DNA of 64,000 nucleotides from CAMDKS01 sp964402975 (lineage in GTDB: Bacteria > Bdellovibrionota_B > Oligoflexia > Oligoflexales > RGVZ01): assembly GCA_964402975.1 (NCBI GenBank), contig CAYOEM010000013.1:10491-74490 (forward strand), in the 5' to 3' direction. Shown here one piece after another: positions 1 to 8,107 of the stretch. The position numbers were made by a program, and so were the translations under genes. Positions within the stretch are counted from its first letter, which is position 1. The number at the start of each line of letters is the position of its first letter. The notes below the pieces were generated by a model that was not told where the DNA came from, did no database searches, and saw nothing but the letters and a program-made list of their open reading frames with translations.

Positions 1-299
1 GTTTGCATCACGTAGGTCGTGCGTGCTGATGATCTAATACAGTGTCCTGCTGTTAGCACCGCGTTGTGACCCACAATTGTGCCGGTGCATTTAAAACGTG
101 AACCAGCCGGCGCACCTGAAATGTCAGATAAAATGAAAACAACGCTAGCGTAGTCGCTTGTTTCACGGGCGTCCTCAATATTAAATGATCCATTGTCCTT
201 GCTCGGGGTGCAGGGGGCGCTACTGTCTTCGACAGACACTGAAGATTTACAGCCAGCGGTCATAAGGAATATGAAGATGAATCCGAAAATGTTGAGCAT
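1..299 (-). CDS. Trypsin-like serine protease, lipoprotein (partial, 3' end outside window)
   Basis: Reading the minus strand from an ATG at 297-299 gives an open frame of 99 codons that runs off the left edge. The first residues form a short hydrophobic signal with a lipobox ending in TAGC, so the product is probably an outer-membrane or periplasmic lipoprotein. Around residues 77-92 the sequence contains CTGTIVGHNAVLTAGHC, the region around the catalytic His of chymotrypsin-fold (S1) proteases, including the Cys pair bridging that loop. The Asp and Ser of the triad would lie outside the window, so activity cannot be judged. Upstream is a 157-base gap to xdhC, which is read in the same direction. 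Confidence 0.8.
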   Translation of the reverse strand, partial: MLNIFGFIFIFLMTAGCKSSVSVEDSSAPCTPSKDNGSFNIEDARETSDYASVVFILSDISGAPAGSRFKCTGTIVGHNAVLTAGHCIRSSARTTYVMQ

Positions 300-352
300 G
301 GAGCTTCCCCGCGGGCAAAAAAACATAGGGGGGTCATTGGATAAAGGGCCGT

Positions 353-368
353 GAATCTTTAAAGATTC
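353..368. promoter_or_regulatory. Perfect 16-bp palindrome upstream of the S1 protease gene
   Basis: GAATCTTTAAAGATTC is a perfect inverted repeat with no loop, 54 bases upstream of the protease start. Such a palindrome could be an operator for a dimeric regulator; there is no T-run to suggest a terminator. The role is inferred from position only. Confidence 0.3.
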
Positions 369-456
369 GGCGTTTGCGTTTAAATCAATGAAATTACATA
401 CAAATTTGGCGCTAAGGGGATCTTTTTAGTATTCGGTAAAACTATGGTCGGCTTGG

Positions 457-1239
457 TCAGGCGATGGGCGCGCTCTGGTCGCGTCTTTGAAGGATGTGCG
501 CGGCAATACTCACAGCAATCTCAGCTGGCGTGTTATTGCCGATGGGAAGGCCCATGGGACAATGAAAACGCTCACAATCATCTTTAGAAAATCCATCGTT
601 CATAAGGCTCGCGCGAATGGTTCTGGCTTTGACCTTACTGCCGATGACTCCAATATATGGGGTGTGTTTTAGACCTAAAACACTTTTGAGAACTTCCAGG
701 TCAAACGCGTGCCCCGGGGTGGCGATAATGTGATAGGTTCCCTCAGGAAGTGTCGCCGGGACTTCGCCTAGTTTAGTTGAGAGGATTTTCTTAAGTCTAG
801 GATGGTCTGGCTGTTTATCTAGCCATTCTTGACGGCTATCCACCCAGTAAAGTTGGCAGGCGAACGTTCTCAGTAGCTGCACGAGGGCTTGTCCTACGTG
901 ACCTGCGCCGTAAACGGCCACATTCCAGCTCTTGTGTTGGCTTGATTCCACAAAGATCGTAGCAACTCCTCCGCACACCATCCCCAAATCTTGATTGAGA
1001 TCAATTTTGTAGAGCTTAGCACCGCTTTCTGAGAGTTGCTTCTGCGCAAGTTCAATGGCTTTGGCCTCAAGTTTACCGCCACCAATTGTGCCAGCGTGTA
1101 GGCCAGTTGATGTGACCAGCATCTTAGCTCCGACTTCCTGCGGCACATGGGCATCGATCTTGATGAGAGTGACGACCGCGTACGAGCGGCTCTCGGTCTC
1201 AAGTGCGTGGCATGCGGAAATGAACTCACTAAAAATCAT
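457..1239 (-). CDS. xdhC: XdhC family molybdenum hydroxylase maturation factor
   Basis: This 260-residue protein has the two-part architecture of XdhC/CoxI proteins. The N-terminal half has the GTIGGGKLEAKAI segment and an MCGG motif near residue 88, and the C-terminal Rossmann half carries GAGHVGQAL near residue 111 and an IGVIGS segment. In the family, XdhC binds molybdenum cofactor, promotes its sulfuration and inserts it into xanthine dehydrogenase. It lies 19 bases after xdhB on the same strand and is the last gene of the operon that begins at bolA. The length is typical and the Cys of the MCGG motif is present. Confidence 0.9.
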   Translation of the reverse strand: MIFSEFISACHALETESRSYAVVTLIKIDAHVPQEVGAKMLVTSTGLHAGTIGGGKLEAKAIELAQKQLSESGAKLYKIDLNQDLGMVCGGVATIFVESSQHKSWNVAVYGAGHVGQALVQLLRTFACQLYWVDSRQEWLDKQPDHPRLKKILSTKLGEVPATLPEGTYHIIATPGHAFDLEVLKSVLGLKHTPYIGVIGSKVKARTIRASLMNDGFSKDDCERFHCPMGLPIGNNTPAEIAVSIAAHILQRRDQSAPIA

Positions 1240-1258
1240 ATTGTCCTAGTTGACCTCG

Positions 1259-3703
1259 TTAGTCGAACTGCTCAAAAATCCCTGGATCAAGGTGTCGAAG
1301 TGTTTGCTCGGCCGTTGCGGGGATGGGCATGATATTTTGCATATTAAAATTAAGGGTTTTAGGGTCGTGCTCGGCCGCATACCGGATACAGTCTTTAACG
1401 GCAGCCCACACCGACAGAGACAGGAGTAGTGGTGGTTCGCCGACGGCTTTTGTGCCGCGAATGTTGACGACATTTTCGTGGTTGTGGGCCAAGGTGACGT
1501 TGAAGATTCTTGGAGTGTCTTGAACGCTAGGAATCTTATAGGTACTTGGCGAGTGTGAAAGTAGAAAGCCTTCCTTATTGTAGACAAGATTTTCTGTTGT
1601 GACCCAGCCCATACCCTGAATAAAAGCACCAGTGACTTGGCCGAGATCAAGGCCCTCGTTAATGGGGCGGCCCAAATCCATCAGAATATCCACGCGGCGT
1701 ACTTTTATTTCGCCTGTTAGCCTATTGACTTCAACTTCACTAACCGCAGTGCCTTGTGTGAAGTAATGAAATGCCTGACCTTGACCCTTTAACTTATCAA
1801 AACCTAGATTTTCCGTTCGGTGATATCCGTATTCGCCGAGAGAGATACGATTCAAATAAGCCTCATTTATGAGGTCTCTTAATGAGATTGAAAATTCACC
1901 TGAAACATCAACACGGTTGTCTCGAAACGTCACACGTTCATGGGCTCTATCGATGATGTCGGTGATGACGACTTCCGGTGCGGTACCAAGTCCTGCTGTT
2001 TTTGAAGGCCATGTGTCAGGCGGAAGGTCCTTTAGTTTTACTGCGAGTGCTGCAAGGCGTTTCTTGATTTCACGGCTCGCCTTGAGTGCGGCAGCGCCGT
2101 TGATGTCGGTACCCGTGGAGGCCGCGGTAGGGGAGGTGTTGGCATTTTTGTCCGTAGATGTAGACATGACGCGTATTAGTTCAAGCGACACACCAAGTTC
2201 TTCACCAACTAGCATGGCAATTCTCGTGTTAACACCTTGTCCCATCTCAACGGCGCCAGTGGATACTTGAATGGAGCCGTCTCGGTGTAATTGAACTAAG
2301 GCGTTGCCCTGATTTAAAAATCTTGTGGTAAACGAGATGCCAAACTTTACGGCCGTCATGGAGAGTCCGCGCAATATTCGAGATTCGGGACCGTACTTGT
2401 CGTCAGATGTCAGGGCTTTGTGATTATGGGCGTCGATGTATCCGCGTCGTCGTCGATAGTCGGATGAGACCTCTAGGTCCCCAAAAAGTTTGGGAAGAAG
2501 ATTGTTGTCGACTTTTTGTCCGTAGTGGGTCGTGTCAAAGCCTGGTCGGTAGACGTTAAGTTTTCTGATGTCGAGAGGGTCTTTTTTAAGGGTGCGTGCG
2601 ATGTCTTCGATAATCCCCTCGATGGCGGCGACTCCTTTGGGTCCACCGAATCCACGGAAGGCTGTGTGTGGATGGTAATTGGTCTTACAAACCTGGCCGA
2701 TGACTTCGACGTTTGGGATAAAGTAGGCGTTATCGGAGTGTAGCATCGCCCGCTCCATGATAGCCGTTGAGAGATCAGCGAAGGCTCCGCCATCAGAAAA
2801 TAATCTTGAGCGAAGCGCGAGAATGCGTCCTTCGTCGTCAAAGCCGACGTCGTAATAGATTTCAAAGGGATTTCGCTTACCAGTCATCACCATGTCGTCG
2901 TCCTTAGTTAGAACGATACGAGCGGGCCTGCCAGTTTTCTTCGCAACCAGCGCAGCGTAGGCTGCTATTGGGCTAGCTTGTGACTCTTTGCCGCCAAACC
3001 CTCCACCCAGTCTCTTTACGACGCATGTAACATCACCGAAGGGTCGACCGATAGCCTCTGCCACGACGTGTTGAGTTTCTGTTGGATGCTGTGTCGATGA
3101 GTGGACCACCATTTGTCCATTTTCACCGGGATATGCGAGTGCCGCCTGGCTCTCTAGGTAAAAATGATCAGCGCCCTTGATCACAAGCGTGCCGCTTAAA
3201 CGGTGCGGTGCAGATTGAAGAGCGTTACTTGCATCACCACGGCGAATAAATCGCTCACCGCCAATAAATGACGATTGCTTAATAGCCTCTTTGACCGACA
3301 TGACAGCTGGCACAGGTTTTAATTCGACTTTGAGAGCGTTTAATCCAGCCCTTAGGCTTTCAGGTGACGTGGCGCCTACGACGGCGATGACCTCGCCTGC
3401 AAACTCAGTAATCTTGTCAGCGATGATGGGCTGATCGTGAAAAATTGGGCCCCATGCATTGTGGTGAACATCCTTGGCTGTGATCACGCATGCGACTCCG
3501 GGCACCTTGAGCGAAGCGGTAGCATCAATTGACTTGATTTCAGCTTTTGCAACTCTGCTGAAGTAGCATCCAACGAAGAGCTCTCCAGACTGCATGGGTC
3601 TGTCATCCACATACTCGGATTGCCCCGTCACGTGCGTTATAGCAGAGTCGTGTGGGGGAATAGGCGTGGACGTCTGGACGGGTAGTGTGTCTTTAGGAGT
3701 CAT
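1259..3703 (-). CDS. xdhB: Xanthine dehydrogenase, molybdopterin-binding large subunit
   Basis: The 814-residue product matches the large, molybdenum-cofactor subunit of bacterial xanthine dehydrogenase. Visible family motifs are the cofactor loop GGGFGGKE near residue 234, AFRGFGGPKG near residue 345 with the substrate-binding Arg, GAVEMGQGVNT near 490, and GTKAVGEPPLLL near 755 that carries the catalytic Glu. The enzyme hydroxylates hypoxanthine/xanthine, or a related N-heterocycle, at the Mo centre and passes electrons to XdhA. The start codon overlaps the xdhA stop (ATGA), which implies translational coupling. Substrate specificity cannot be fixed from sequence; no other purine-catabolism gene is in the window. 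Confidence 0.93.
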   Translation of the reverse strand: MTPKDTLPVQTSTPIPPHDSAITHVTGQSEYVDDRPMQSGELFVGCYFSRVAKAEIKSIDATASLKVPGVACVITAKDVHHNAWGPIFHDQPIIADKITEFAGEVIAVVGATSPESLRAGLNALKVELKPVPAVMSVKEAIKQSSFIGGERFIRRGDASNALQSAPHRLSGTLVIKGADHFYLESQAALAYPGENGQMVVHSSTQHPTETQHVVAEAIGRPFGDVTCVVKRLGGGFGGKESQASPIAAYAALVAKKTGRPARIVLTKDDDMVMTGKRNPFEIYYDVGFDDEGRILALRSRLFSDGGAFADLSTAIMERAMLHSDNAYFIPNVEVIGQVCKTNYHPHTAFRGFGGPKGVAAIEGIIEDIARTLKKDPLDIRKLNVYRPGFDTTHYGQKVDNNLLPKLFGDLEVSSDYRRRRGYIDAHNHKALTSDDKYGPESRILRGLSMTAVKFGISFTTRFLNQGNALVQLHRDGSIQVSTGAVEMGQGVNTRIAMLVGEELGVSLELIRVMSTSTDKNANTSPTAASTGTDINGAAALKASREIKKRLAALAVKLKDLPPDTWPSKTAGLGTAPEVVITDIIDRAHERVTFRDNRVDVSGEFSISLRDLINEAYLNRISLGEYGYHRTENLGFDKLKGQGQAFHYFTQGTAVSEVEVNRLTGEIKVRRVDILMDLGRPINEGLDLGQVTGAFIQGMGWVTTENLVYNKEGFLLSHSPSTYKIPSVQDTPRIFNVTLAHNHENVVNIRGTKAVGEPPLLLSLSVWAAVKDCIRYAAEHDPKTLNFNMQNIMPIPATAEQTLRHLDPGIFEQFD

Positions 3704-5196
3704 TGGTCGACTCCCTGTTCAAAACTTGCGAGTTCAAACACATCTCGAAGATACGTTTTAAACATGTTGGTTGCGAGCACTCTTCGAAATCCTGCGGTGC
3801 CACGCACATCAGACAAAGGCGTGATTGCGGAGTTGAGCTCTCTAACGCAAACACTGGCCACGGTCGAATCAAGTTTTTTACCAATCAGTAATTTTTCAAC
3901 AGTTGGCAAACGAATCGGTGTTGCAGCAACTCCGCCAAGGGCGAGTGCGGCATCTGTCACCTGTCCTGATTTGTTAGTCTCCACGCGGAAGGCGGCCCCT
4001 ACCGCTGATATATCGAGATCTTTACGCTGGGAGGATTTGTAAAGGCGAAGGTTTGAAAGTCCTTTTGCCAGAGGTATTTCGACTTTGTAAATAAGTTCGT
4101 AAGGTTTGATCGCTAGTTTTTTGTAACCCAGGAAGAATTTTGTGGCCGGGATCTTTCGTTTGACAAGTTTGCCCGATCCCCAATAGGCCGAGTGTATAAC
4201 GGCATCTGTGGCAAGTAACATGGGCAGCGTGTCGCCGATGGGGGATGCATTGGCAAGATTTCCTACGAGCGTTGCCGAGTTTTTGATTTGGGGTGATGCA
4301 AATATATCTAGGAATCGGCTCAACTCGGGAAACTTCGCTGCGGTGGCAACCCGCAAGCGAGAAAGCGTGACTCGAGCGCCCACGTGTAGCGCAGACTTTG
4401 AGGTTTCAAGCGTGTATAGTTCATCGATGTTTTGGAGGCTTAATAGAGCCTCGGGCAAGGGGCGTCCCTTGTTAGTTTGAACGCCGATGTCTGTGGCGGC
4501 GGCGATCAGTCGAGCGCCTTTCGTTTTTCGAAGAAACTTACAGGCGTCTGTTAAGGTGGACGGAGCAGAGAACGTTCGTCCCGAAGTATCAGCGAATTGA
4601 AGAGCCGGTTTTGTTGATGTTTGCAGTTCCTTAACTGAAGCAGACGTCAGATATCGCTTAGCGATATTGAACATTGGGTCAGTTTTGATGGCTTCTGCGG
4701 CATCAAGAATAGGGGCGTAACCCGTGCAGCGACAGAGGTTGCCCGTTAGGTAGTTCGCAGCGGTTTTGCGGTCGAGGGTGTCGTGCACCTCGGTGGCTCC
4801 GGTCAACGCCATCACAAATCCAGGCGTGCAGTAGCCGCACTGAGAGCCGTGACAAGAGCGCATCGCATTTTGAACAGGCGATAGATTCTCGCCTATGGCA
4901 AGCCCTTCCACGGTAACAATATGACTGCCGTCCATCTGTGCCACAGTCGTAATACACGAATTAATGGGTAAAAACGTTAATTTATCAGTTGATGATTTGC
5001 ACTTGAAAGCCCGTAGAACTGTGCATGCGCCGCAGTCGCCTTCGGCGCAAACAATTTTCGTTCCGGGTCTTAGGGCCCGCTTTCTTAGCCACTCAGCAAG
5101 CATCATGAATGCATCATCGCCGGTGATCTCGACTTTTTTTCCGTTTAGAAAAATAACGACTTGTTCCCTGATTTTAGAGGTTTTTTTTGTCGTCAT
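3700..5196 (-). CDS. xdhA: Xanthine dehydrogenase, 2Fe-2S and FAD small subunit
   Basis: The 498-residue protein joins a plant-type 2Fe-2S domain, a second 2Fe-2S domain and an FAD-binding domain, the usual XdhA order. Cys50, Cys55 and Cys58 (CAEGDCGAC) belong to the first cluster. CGYCTPGF near residue 122 and NLCRCTGY near residue 153 belong to the second. The FAD domain starts near residue 210 and includes GNLANASPIGDTLP. It transfers electrons from the molybdenum subunit to NAD or another acceptor. Both ends overlap the neighbouring genes by four bases, so it is the core of a coupled operon. Confidence 0.93.
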   Translation of the reverse strand: MTTKKTSKIREQVVIFLNGKKVEITGDDAFMMLAEWLRKRALRPGTKIVCAEGDCGACTVLRAFKCKSSTDKLTFLPINSCITTVAQMDGSHIVTVEGLAIGENLSPVQNAMRSCHGSQCGYCTPGFVMALTGATEVHDTLDRKTAANYLTGNLCRCTGYAPILDAAEAIKTDPMFNIAKRYLTSASVKELQTSTKPALQFADTSGRTFSAPSTLTDACKFLRKTKGARLIAAATDIGVQTNKGRPLPEALLSLQNIDELYTLETSKSALHVGARVTLSRLRVATAAKFPELSRFLDIFASPQIKNSATLVGNLANASPIGDTLPMLLATDAVIHSAYWGSGKLVKRKIPATKFFLGYKKLAIKPYELIYKVEIPLAKGLSNLRLYKSSQRKDLDISAVGAAFRVETNKSGQVTDAALALGGVAATPIRLPTVEKLLIGKKLDSTVASVCVRELNSAITPLSDVRGTAGFRRVLATNMFKTYLRDVFELASFEQGVDQ

Positions 5197-6170
5197 GCAT
5201 CCACCTCCGTAGCGCTCGTGGAAGGAGCTGCGGCAGTATTTGTCTTCATATCGTGTAGTTGACTGATAGCCGCGCGCAGAGCGCGTTTTGACGAGGCGTT
5301 GCCGCTGAGTAATGAATCCCAGGGCAGCACCCGAAGTAAGACATACGTGATGTATGCGACTCCAAGGGCTCTAAGCCCAATCCAAAATGCTGCGACGAGA
5401 TTTGATTCTACCAAGAGGGCTAGACTCACAAGTAGGCCAACAGACAAGATGACGATCGGTTGCCGGAGATCGCGAAGCGCTTGAATGAGTGGAGATGATC
5501 CCTCGGATGCTTGAAGAGTCAGCGGTTGTCGAGTCGCGGAGGCAGAGAGTTGATGAACCCATCTCTTAAACCAAGTGGTTTTTGTATTATTTGGCAGCTT
5601 CCAGCTGGCCACGGAGATGGTCGCGGCAACAGCGCATTTTACGAATAAGAAGAAAGCTACGGCTATACCAATATTGTCGATGTTGATAAATGGTAGCTCA
5701 GCCGTCAATTTGCTCCAAGCCTTGATGATCGTCTCTTGATCGCGACCGGAGAGTGCCCAAAACATGACGCCAGCAAGTGCCACTGGCTGTAGAACGCCCC
5801 ATGTTGCCAGTAGAATAGATCCCATGACGGCACCCAAAAGGTTGGCGCCAAAGATGTAGATTGATGTCGTGAAAAGCGCACCCTGTGCGGTGATGGCTAA
5901 CATGGGTGTTAGCCTTTTGCCGACTGGAGCAAATGATTTTAATATAGCGGTGACGGCCGATATTTCAAAAGCAAGCGATCTAGCAGCCGGGTCTTGCTGC
6001 TCACTTCGAACGGCGCGAGTGAGAAACGCAGCTTGATTGAGTGACAGCATCGTGCCTGCCAACGGCAGGTGCAGGGCGTGCATGGCGGAGCCAAGTCCAA
6101 CTTCAGTTGCGGCGAGTGTACCAGCCCAGAGGCCGATCACTTCGGGTCTGTTGTTTTTGAGATCAGCCAT
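5193..6170 (-). CDS. Polytopic inner-membrane protein in the xdh operon, function unknown
   Basis: I do not recognise this 325-residue protein. About six or seven hydrophobic segments can be seen, clustered at roughly residues 10-50, 85-150, 165-190 and 235-290, with a polar C-terminal tail. A distinctive segment GTMLSLNQAAFLTRA lies near residue 38. Its stop overlaps the xdhA start by four bases and its start lies 8 bases after bolA, so it is firmly part of the operon. A role in uptake of the xanthine dehydrogenase substrate or in membrane electron transfer is a guess from context. It lacks the cytochrome and ring-type features of PuuD urate oxidase and the 12-14 segments of purine permeases. 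Confidence 0.6.
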   Translation of the reverse strand: MADLKNNRPEVIGLWAGTLAATEVGLGSAMHALHLPLAGTMLSLNQAAFLTRAVRSEQQDPAARSLAFEISAVTAILKSFAPVGKRLTPMLAITAQGALFTTSIYIFGANLLGAVMGSILLATWGVLQPVALAGVMFWALSGRDQETIIKAWSKLTAELPFINIDNIGIAVAFFLFVKCAVAATISVASWKLPNNTKTTWFKRWVHQLSASATRQPLTLQASEGSSPLIQALRDLRQPIVILSVGLLVSLALLVESNLVAAFWIGLRALGVAYITYVLLRVLPWDSLLSGNASSKRALRAAISQLHDMKTNTAAAPSTSATEVDA

Positions 6171-6178
6171 GTTCTAGC

Positions 6179-6412
6179 CTAGAGTGTCTTCGTGGTTAGG
6201 GCGAGGGCATGAATCTCTCGCTTCATCCAATCACCGAGAGCCTTATACACGAGTTGGTGTTGCTCCACCAATGATTTGCCTTTAAAATGGGCAGATTCAA
6301 TGATGACCTGCCAGTGATCACCGCCACCTGTCATGTCCGAGGCCTTGACCCGGGCATCCGGGAAGGATTCAAGGAGTTTGTTTGTCAAAATTTCGGCTGT
6401 CATTTTGGTCAT
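6179..6412 (-). CDS. bolA: BolA family protein
   Basis: The 77-residue product has the small class II KH-like fold pattern of BolA proteins, with the GGGDHWQVIIES core, a loop ending in FKGKSLVEQHQLVYKAL, and the C-terminal helix leading to IHALALTTK. The invariant His of the BolA helix is visible in EQHQLV. BolA proteins partner with monothiol glutaredoxins to carry 2Fe-2S clusters. It is the first gene of the bolA - membrane protein - xdhA - xdhB - xdhC operon, which is unusual and could reflect delivery of clusters to XdhA. The glutaredoxin in this window (33323) is a dithiol type and lies elsewhere. The 86-base gap to rdgB must hold both divergent promoters. Confidence 0.88.
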   Translation of the reverse strand: MTKMTAEILTNKLLESFPDARVKASDMTGGGDHWQVIIESAHFKGKSLVEQHQLVYKALGDWMKREIHALALTTKTL

Positions 6413-6498
6413 TTAAAGTCTCCGTGGTTTTAGAGGCGCTATTGTGCCACGATGAACGCCTAAGGCAAGAGAGTAAACGGTTTTAAGGTGTCTGGACG

Positions 6499-7095
6499 AT
6501 GCAAAATAACGAAGGCAAAAGAATCCTGGTCGCAACAAATAATCACCATAAAATTAGTGAGATTCAGGCCATTCTTGGGCCTGATTGGCAGATCATCGGT
6601 GTTTCCGATGTCGCACCGGGGTTGACCTGGGATGAGACCGGGGGGAGTTTTATTGAAAACGCTAGGATCAAGGTGAATGCCTTGAGGCCTCATTTTAAGG
6701 GCCGTATTCTTGCTGATGACAGTGGTCTTTGCGTAGACGCTCTCGACGGCCGTCCTGGGGTGCACTCTAGTGGTTACGGCGGTGTCGAAGGAGATCATCG
6801 TCGCAATCTGAATAAACTAATGAATGAAATGGAGACCATTCCATCGGGACGCCGCGGGGCTCATTTTTACTGTTTGCTGCTGCTTAGCCTCGCTGATGGC
6901 CAGGAGCGTATTTTTGAAGGCCGATGTGACGGCAAAATAAGTTTTGCCCCGAGTGGCGGTCGTGGTTTCGGATATGACCCTGTTTTTATTCCTGACGGTT
7001 TTAATGTCAGCATGGCCGAGCTCTCGGATGATCAGAAGAATATGATGTCTCACCGAGGAAAGGCCGTCCGAGCTCTCAAAGATCAGATGAGCTAG
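6499..7095 (+). CDS. rdgB: XTP/dITP pyrophosphatase, RdgB/HAM1 family
   Basis: The 198-residue protein shows the family's N-terminal ATNNHHKISEI, the DDSGLCVDAL catalytic segment near residue 72, the GFGYDPVFIPDG segment near 155 and the SHRGKAVRAL C-terminal signature. It hydrolyses non-canonical purine triphosphates (dITP, XTP) to monophosphates and so keeps deaminated purines out of DNA. It is divergent from bolA and its last 20 bases overlap the 3' end of the convergent secreted-protein gene. Length is normal. Confidence 0.95.
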   Translation: MQNNEGKRILVATNNHHKISEIQAILGPDWQIIGVSDVAPGLTWDETGGSFIENARIKVNALRPHFKGRILADDSGLCVDALDGRPGVHSSGYGGVEGDHRRNLNKLMNEMETIPSGRRGAHFYCLLLLSLADGQERIFEGRCDGKISFAPSGGRGFGYDPVFIPDGFNVSMAELSDDQKNMMSHRGKAVRALKDQMS

Positions 7096-8107
7096 AACTA
7101 TTGCTAGGCGAGCCGAGCTTTTTCTCCGCTGACTCACGATACTGGCGGTACTCTTTTGAGGTATGGATCCAACCGAAATCTTTGTGCTTAAGCGATTGTT
7201 GAAGCTCGCTTCGGTATTTTTTCGCATCTAAGAGAAATCCATTTAGGTAAAACACTGCCCCCGAGGGGTCGCCGTTTTTTGCGTGGCATCTAGCGAGTAG
7301 GAAGACGCCTCGACGAGCGTCGAGTTCCTCTTCCGCCCAAATTTTACTGGCCTGTTGTAAGTCCCAAATTTTCTTTAAAGGTCTTAAGGCAAGGTCGCAC
7401 TTCTCGAGCTCGCGGTAAGCAAAACCCATCCGGAAAAGCCCCTTGACGTCAATGTCATTGGCTTCCTCTGCTTTAGTATAAAGTTTCACGGCTTCTTTGT
7501 ACTTTTTTTGAGAGTACATCTTTTCTGCTTCTACATAGTCTTTGCCGTGAATGCGCTTGCCTTTTTTTACAATTGTTTCGCCCACCATCGCATCACCTGC
7601 GACTTTTAGGTCTTTAAACACCATTCCGTTGCCCAGGAGGCAGGGCGCATTACCGTTACCGTTACAGCATTTTTCCTCAAGATTCCCAGATACCCTTTTA
7701 TGAAAAATATCTTCACAGCTGGTTACGTCTGGCGGAATGAAAAATACGGTTTTTTCGCCTTTTAGAACGCCTTTTGTGGTGCTGACGCCTGACTTTATCG
7801 CGCGGCTCATGACCACAGTACCTTTGACCACAAGTCCGCGGTAGCTATCAAGAAGCTCTTTTCGACCTTGAGGATCAAGGTCTTCAATAAATTTATATTT
7901 AGGTTTTGACGTATCAAACATACCTGGGTCAAACGCCTTGCAAAATTCAACGTCAAAAGCGATCGGCCCCTTGATGAGGGCAAAACAGGCATCCTGACCG
8001 AAAGCAGAATTGTTCATGAGCGATTGGCTGGCCAACAGCAGCGCCAGTCCCCATGCGCTCGTCGAGAAAGATTTATAAATCAATCTTTTGATGGCAGATC
8101 GCTCCAC
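7076..8107 (-). CDS. Secreted tetratricopeptide-type protein, function unknown
   Basis: The 343-residue product begins with a basic stretch and a hydrophobic segment ending in SAFGQ, a likely signal peptide cleaved near residue 38. The middle (about residues 165-275) contains helical repeats resembling TPRs, for example YVEAEKMYSQKKYKEAVKLYTKAEEA (given here only by its first part, YVEAEKMYSQ at about residue 190). The N-terminal half has several Cys residues, including a CC pair, suggesting disulfides in the periplasm. The C-terminus is serine-rich. The start lies inside the 3' end of the VWA lipoprotein gene (28-base overlap), so the two are probably made and act together. No enzymatic motif is seen. 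Confidence 0.6.
   Translation of the reverse strand: MERSAIKRLIYKSFSTSAWGLALLLASQSLMNNSAFGQDACFALIKGPIAFDVEFCKAFDPGMFDTSKPKYKFIEDLDPQGRKELLDSYRGLVVKGTVVMSRAIKSGVSTTKGVLKGEKTVFFIPPDVTSCEDIFHKRVSGNLEEKCCNGNGNAPCLLGNGMVFKDLKVAGDAMVGETIVKKGKRIHGKDYVEAEKMYSQKKYKEAVKLYTKAEEANDIDVKGLFRMGFAYRELEKCDLALRPLKKIWDLQQASKIWAEEELDARRGVFLLARCHAKNGDPSGAVFYLNGFLLDAKKYRSELQQSLKHKDFGWIHTSKEYRQYRESAEKKLGSPSNSSSSSDL

Noticed and set aside
1869..2270. A 133-codon plus-strand frame in xdhB
   Set aside because: It lies wholly opposite conserved molybdopterin motifs, has no ribosome-binding site and is a shadow frame.
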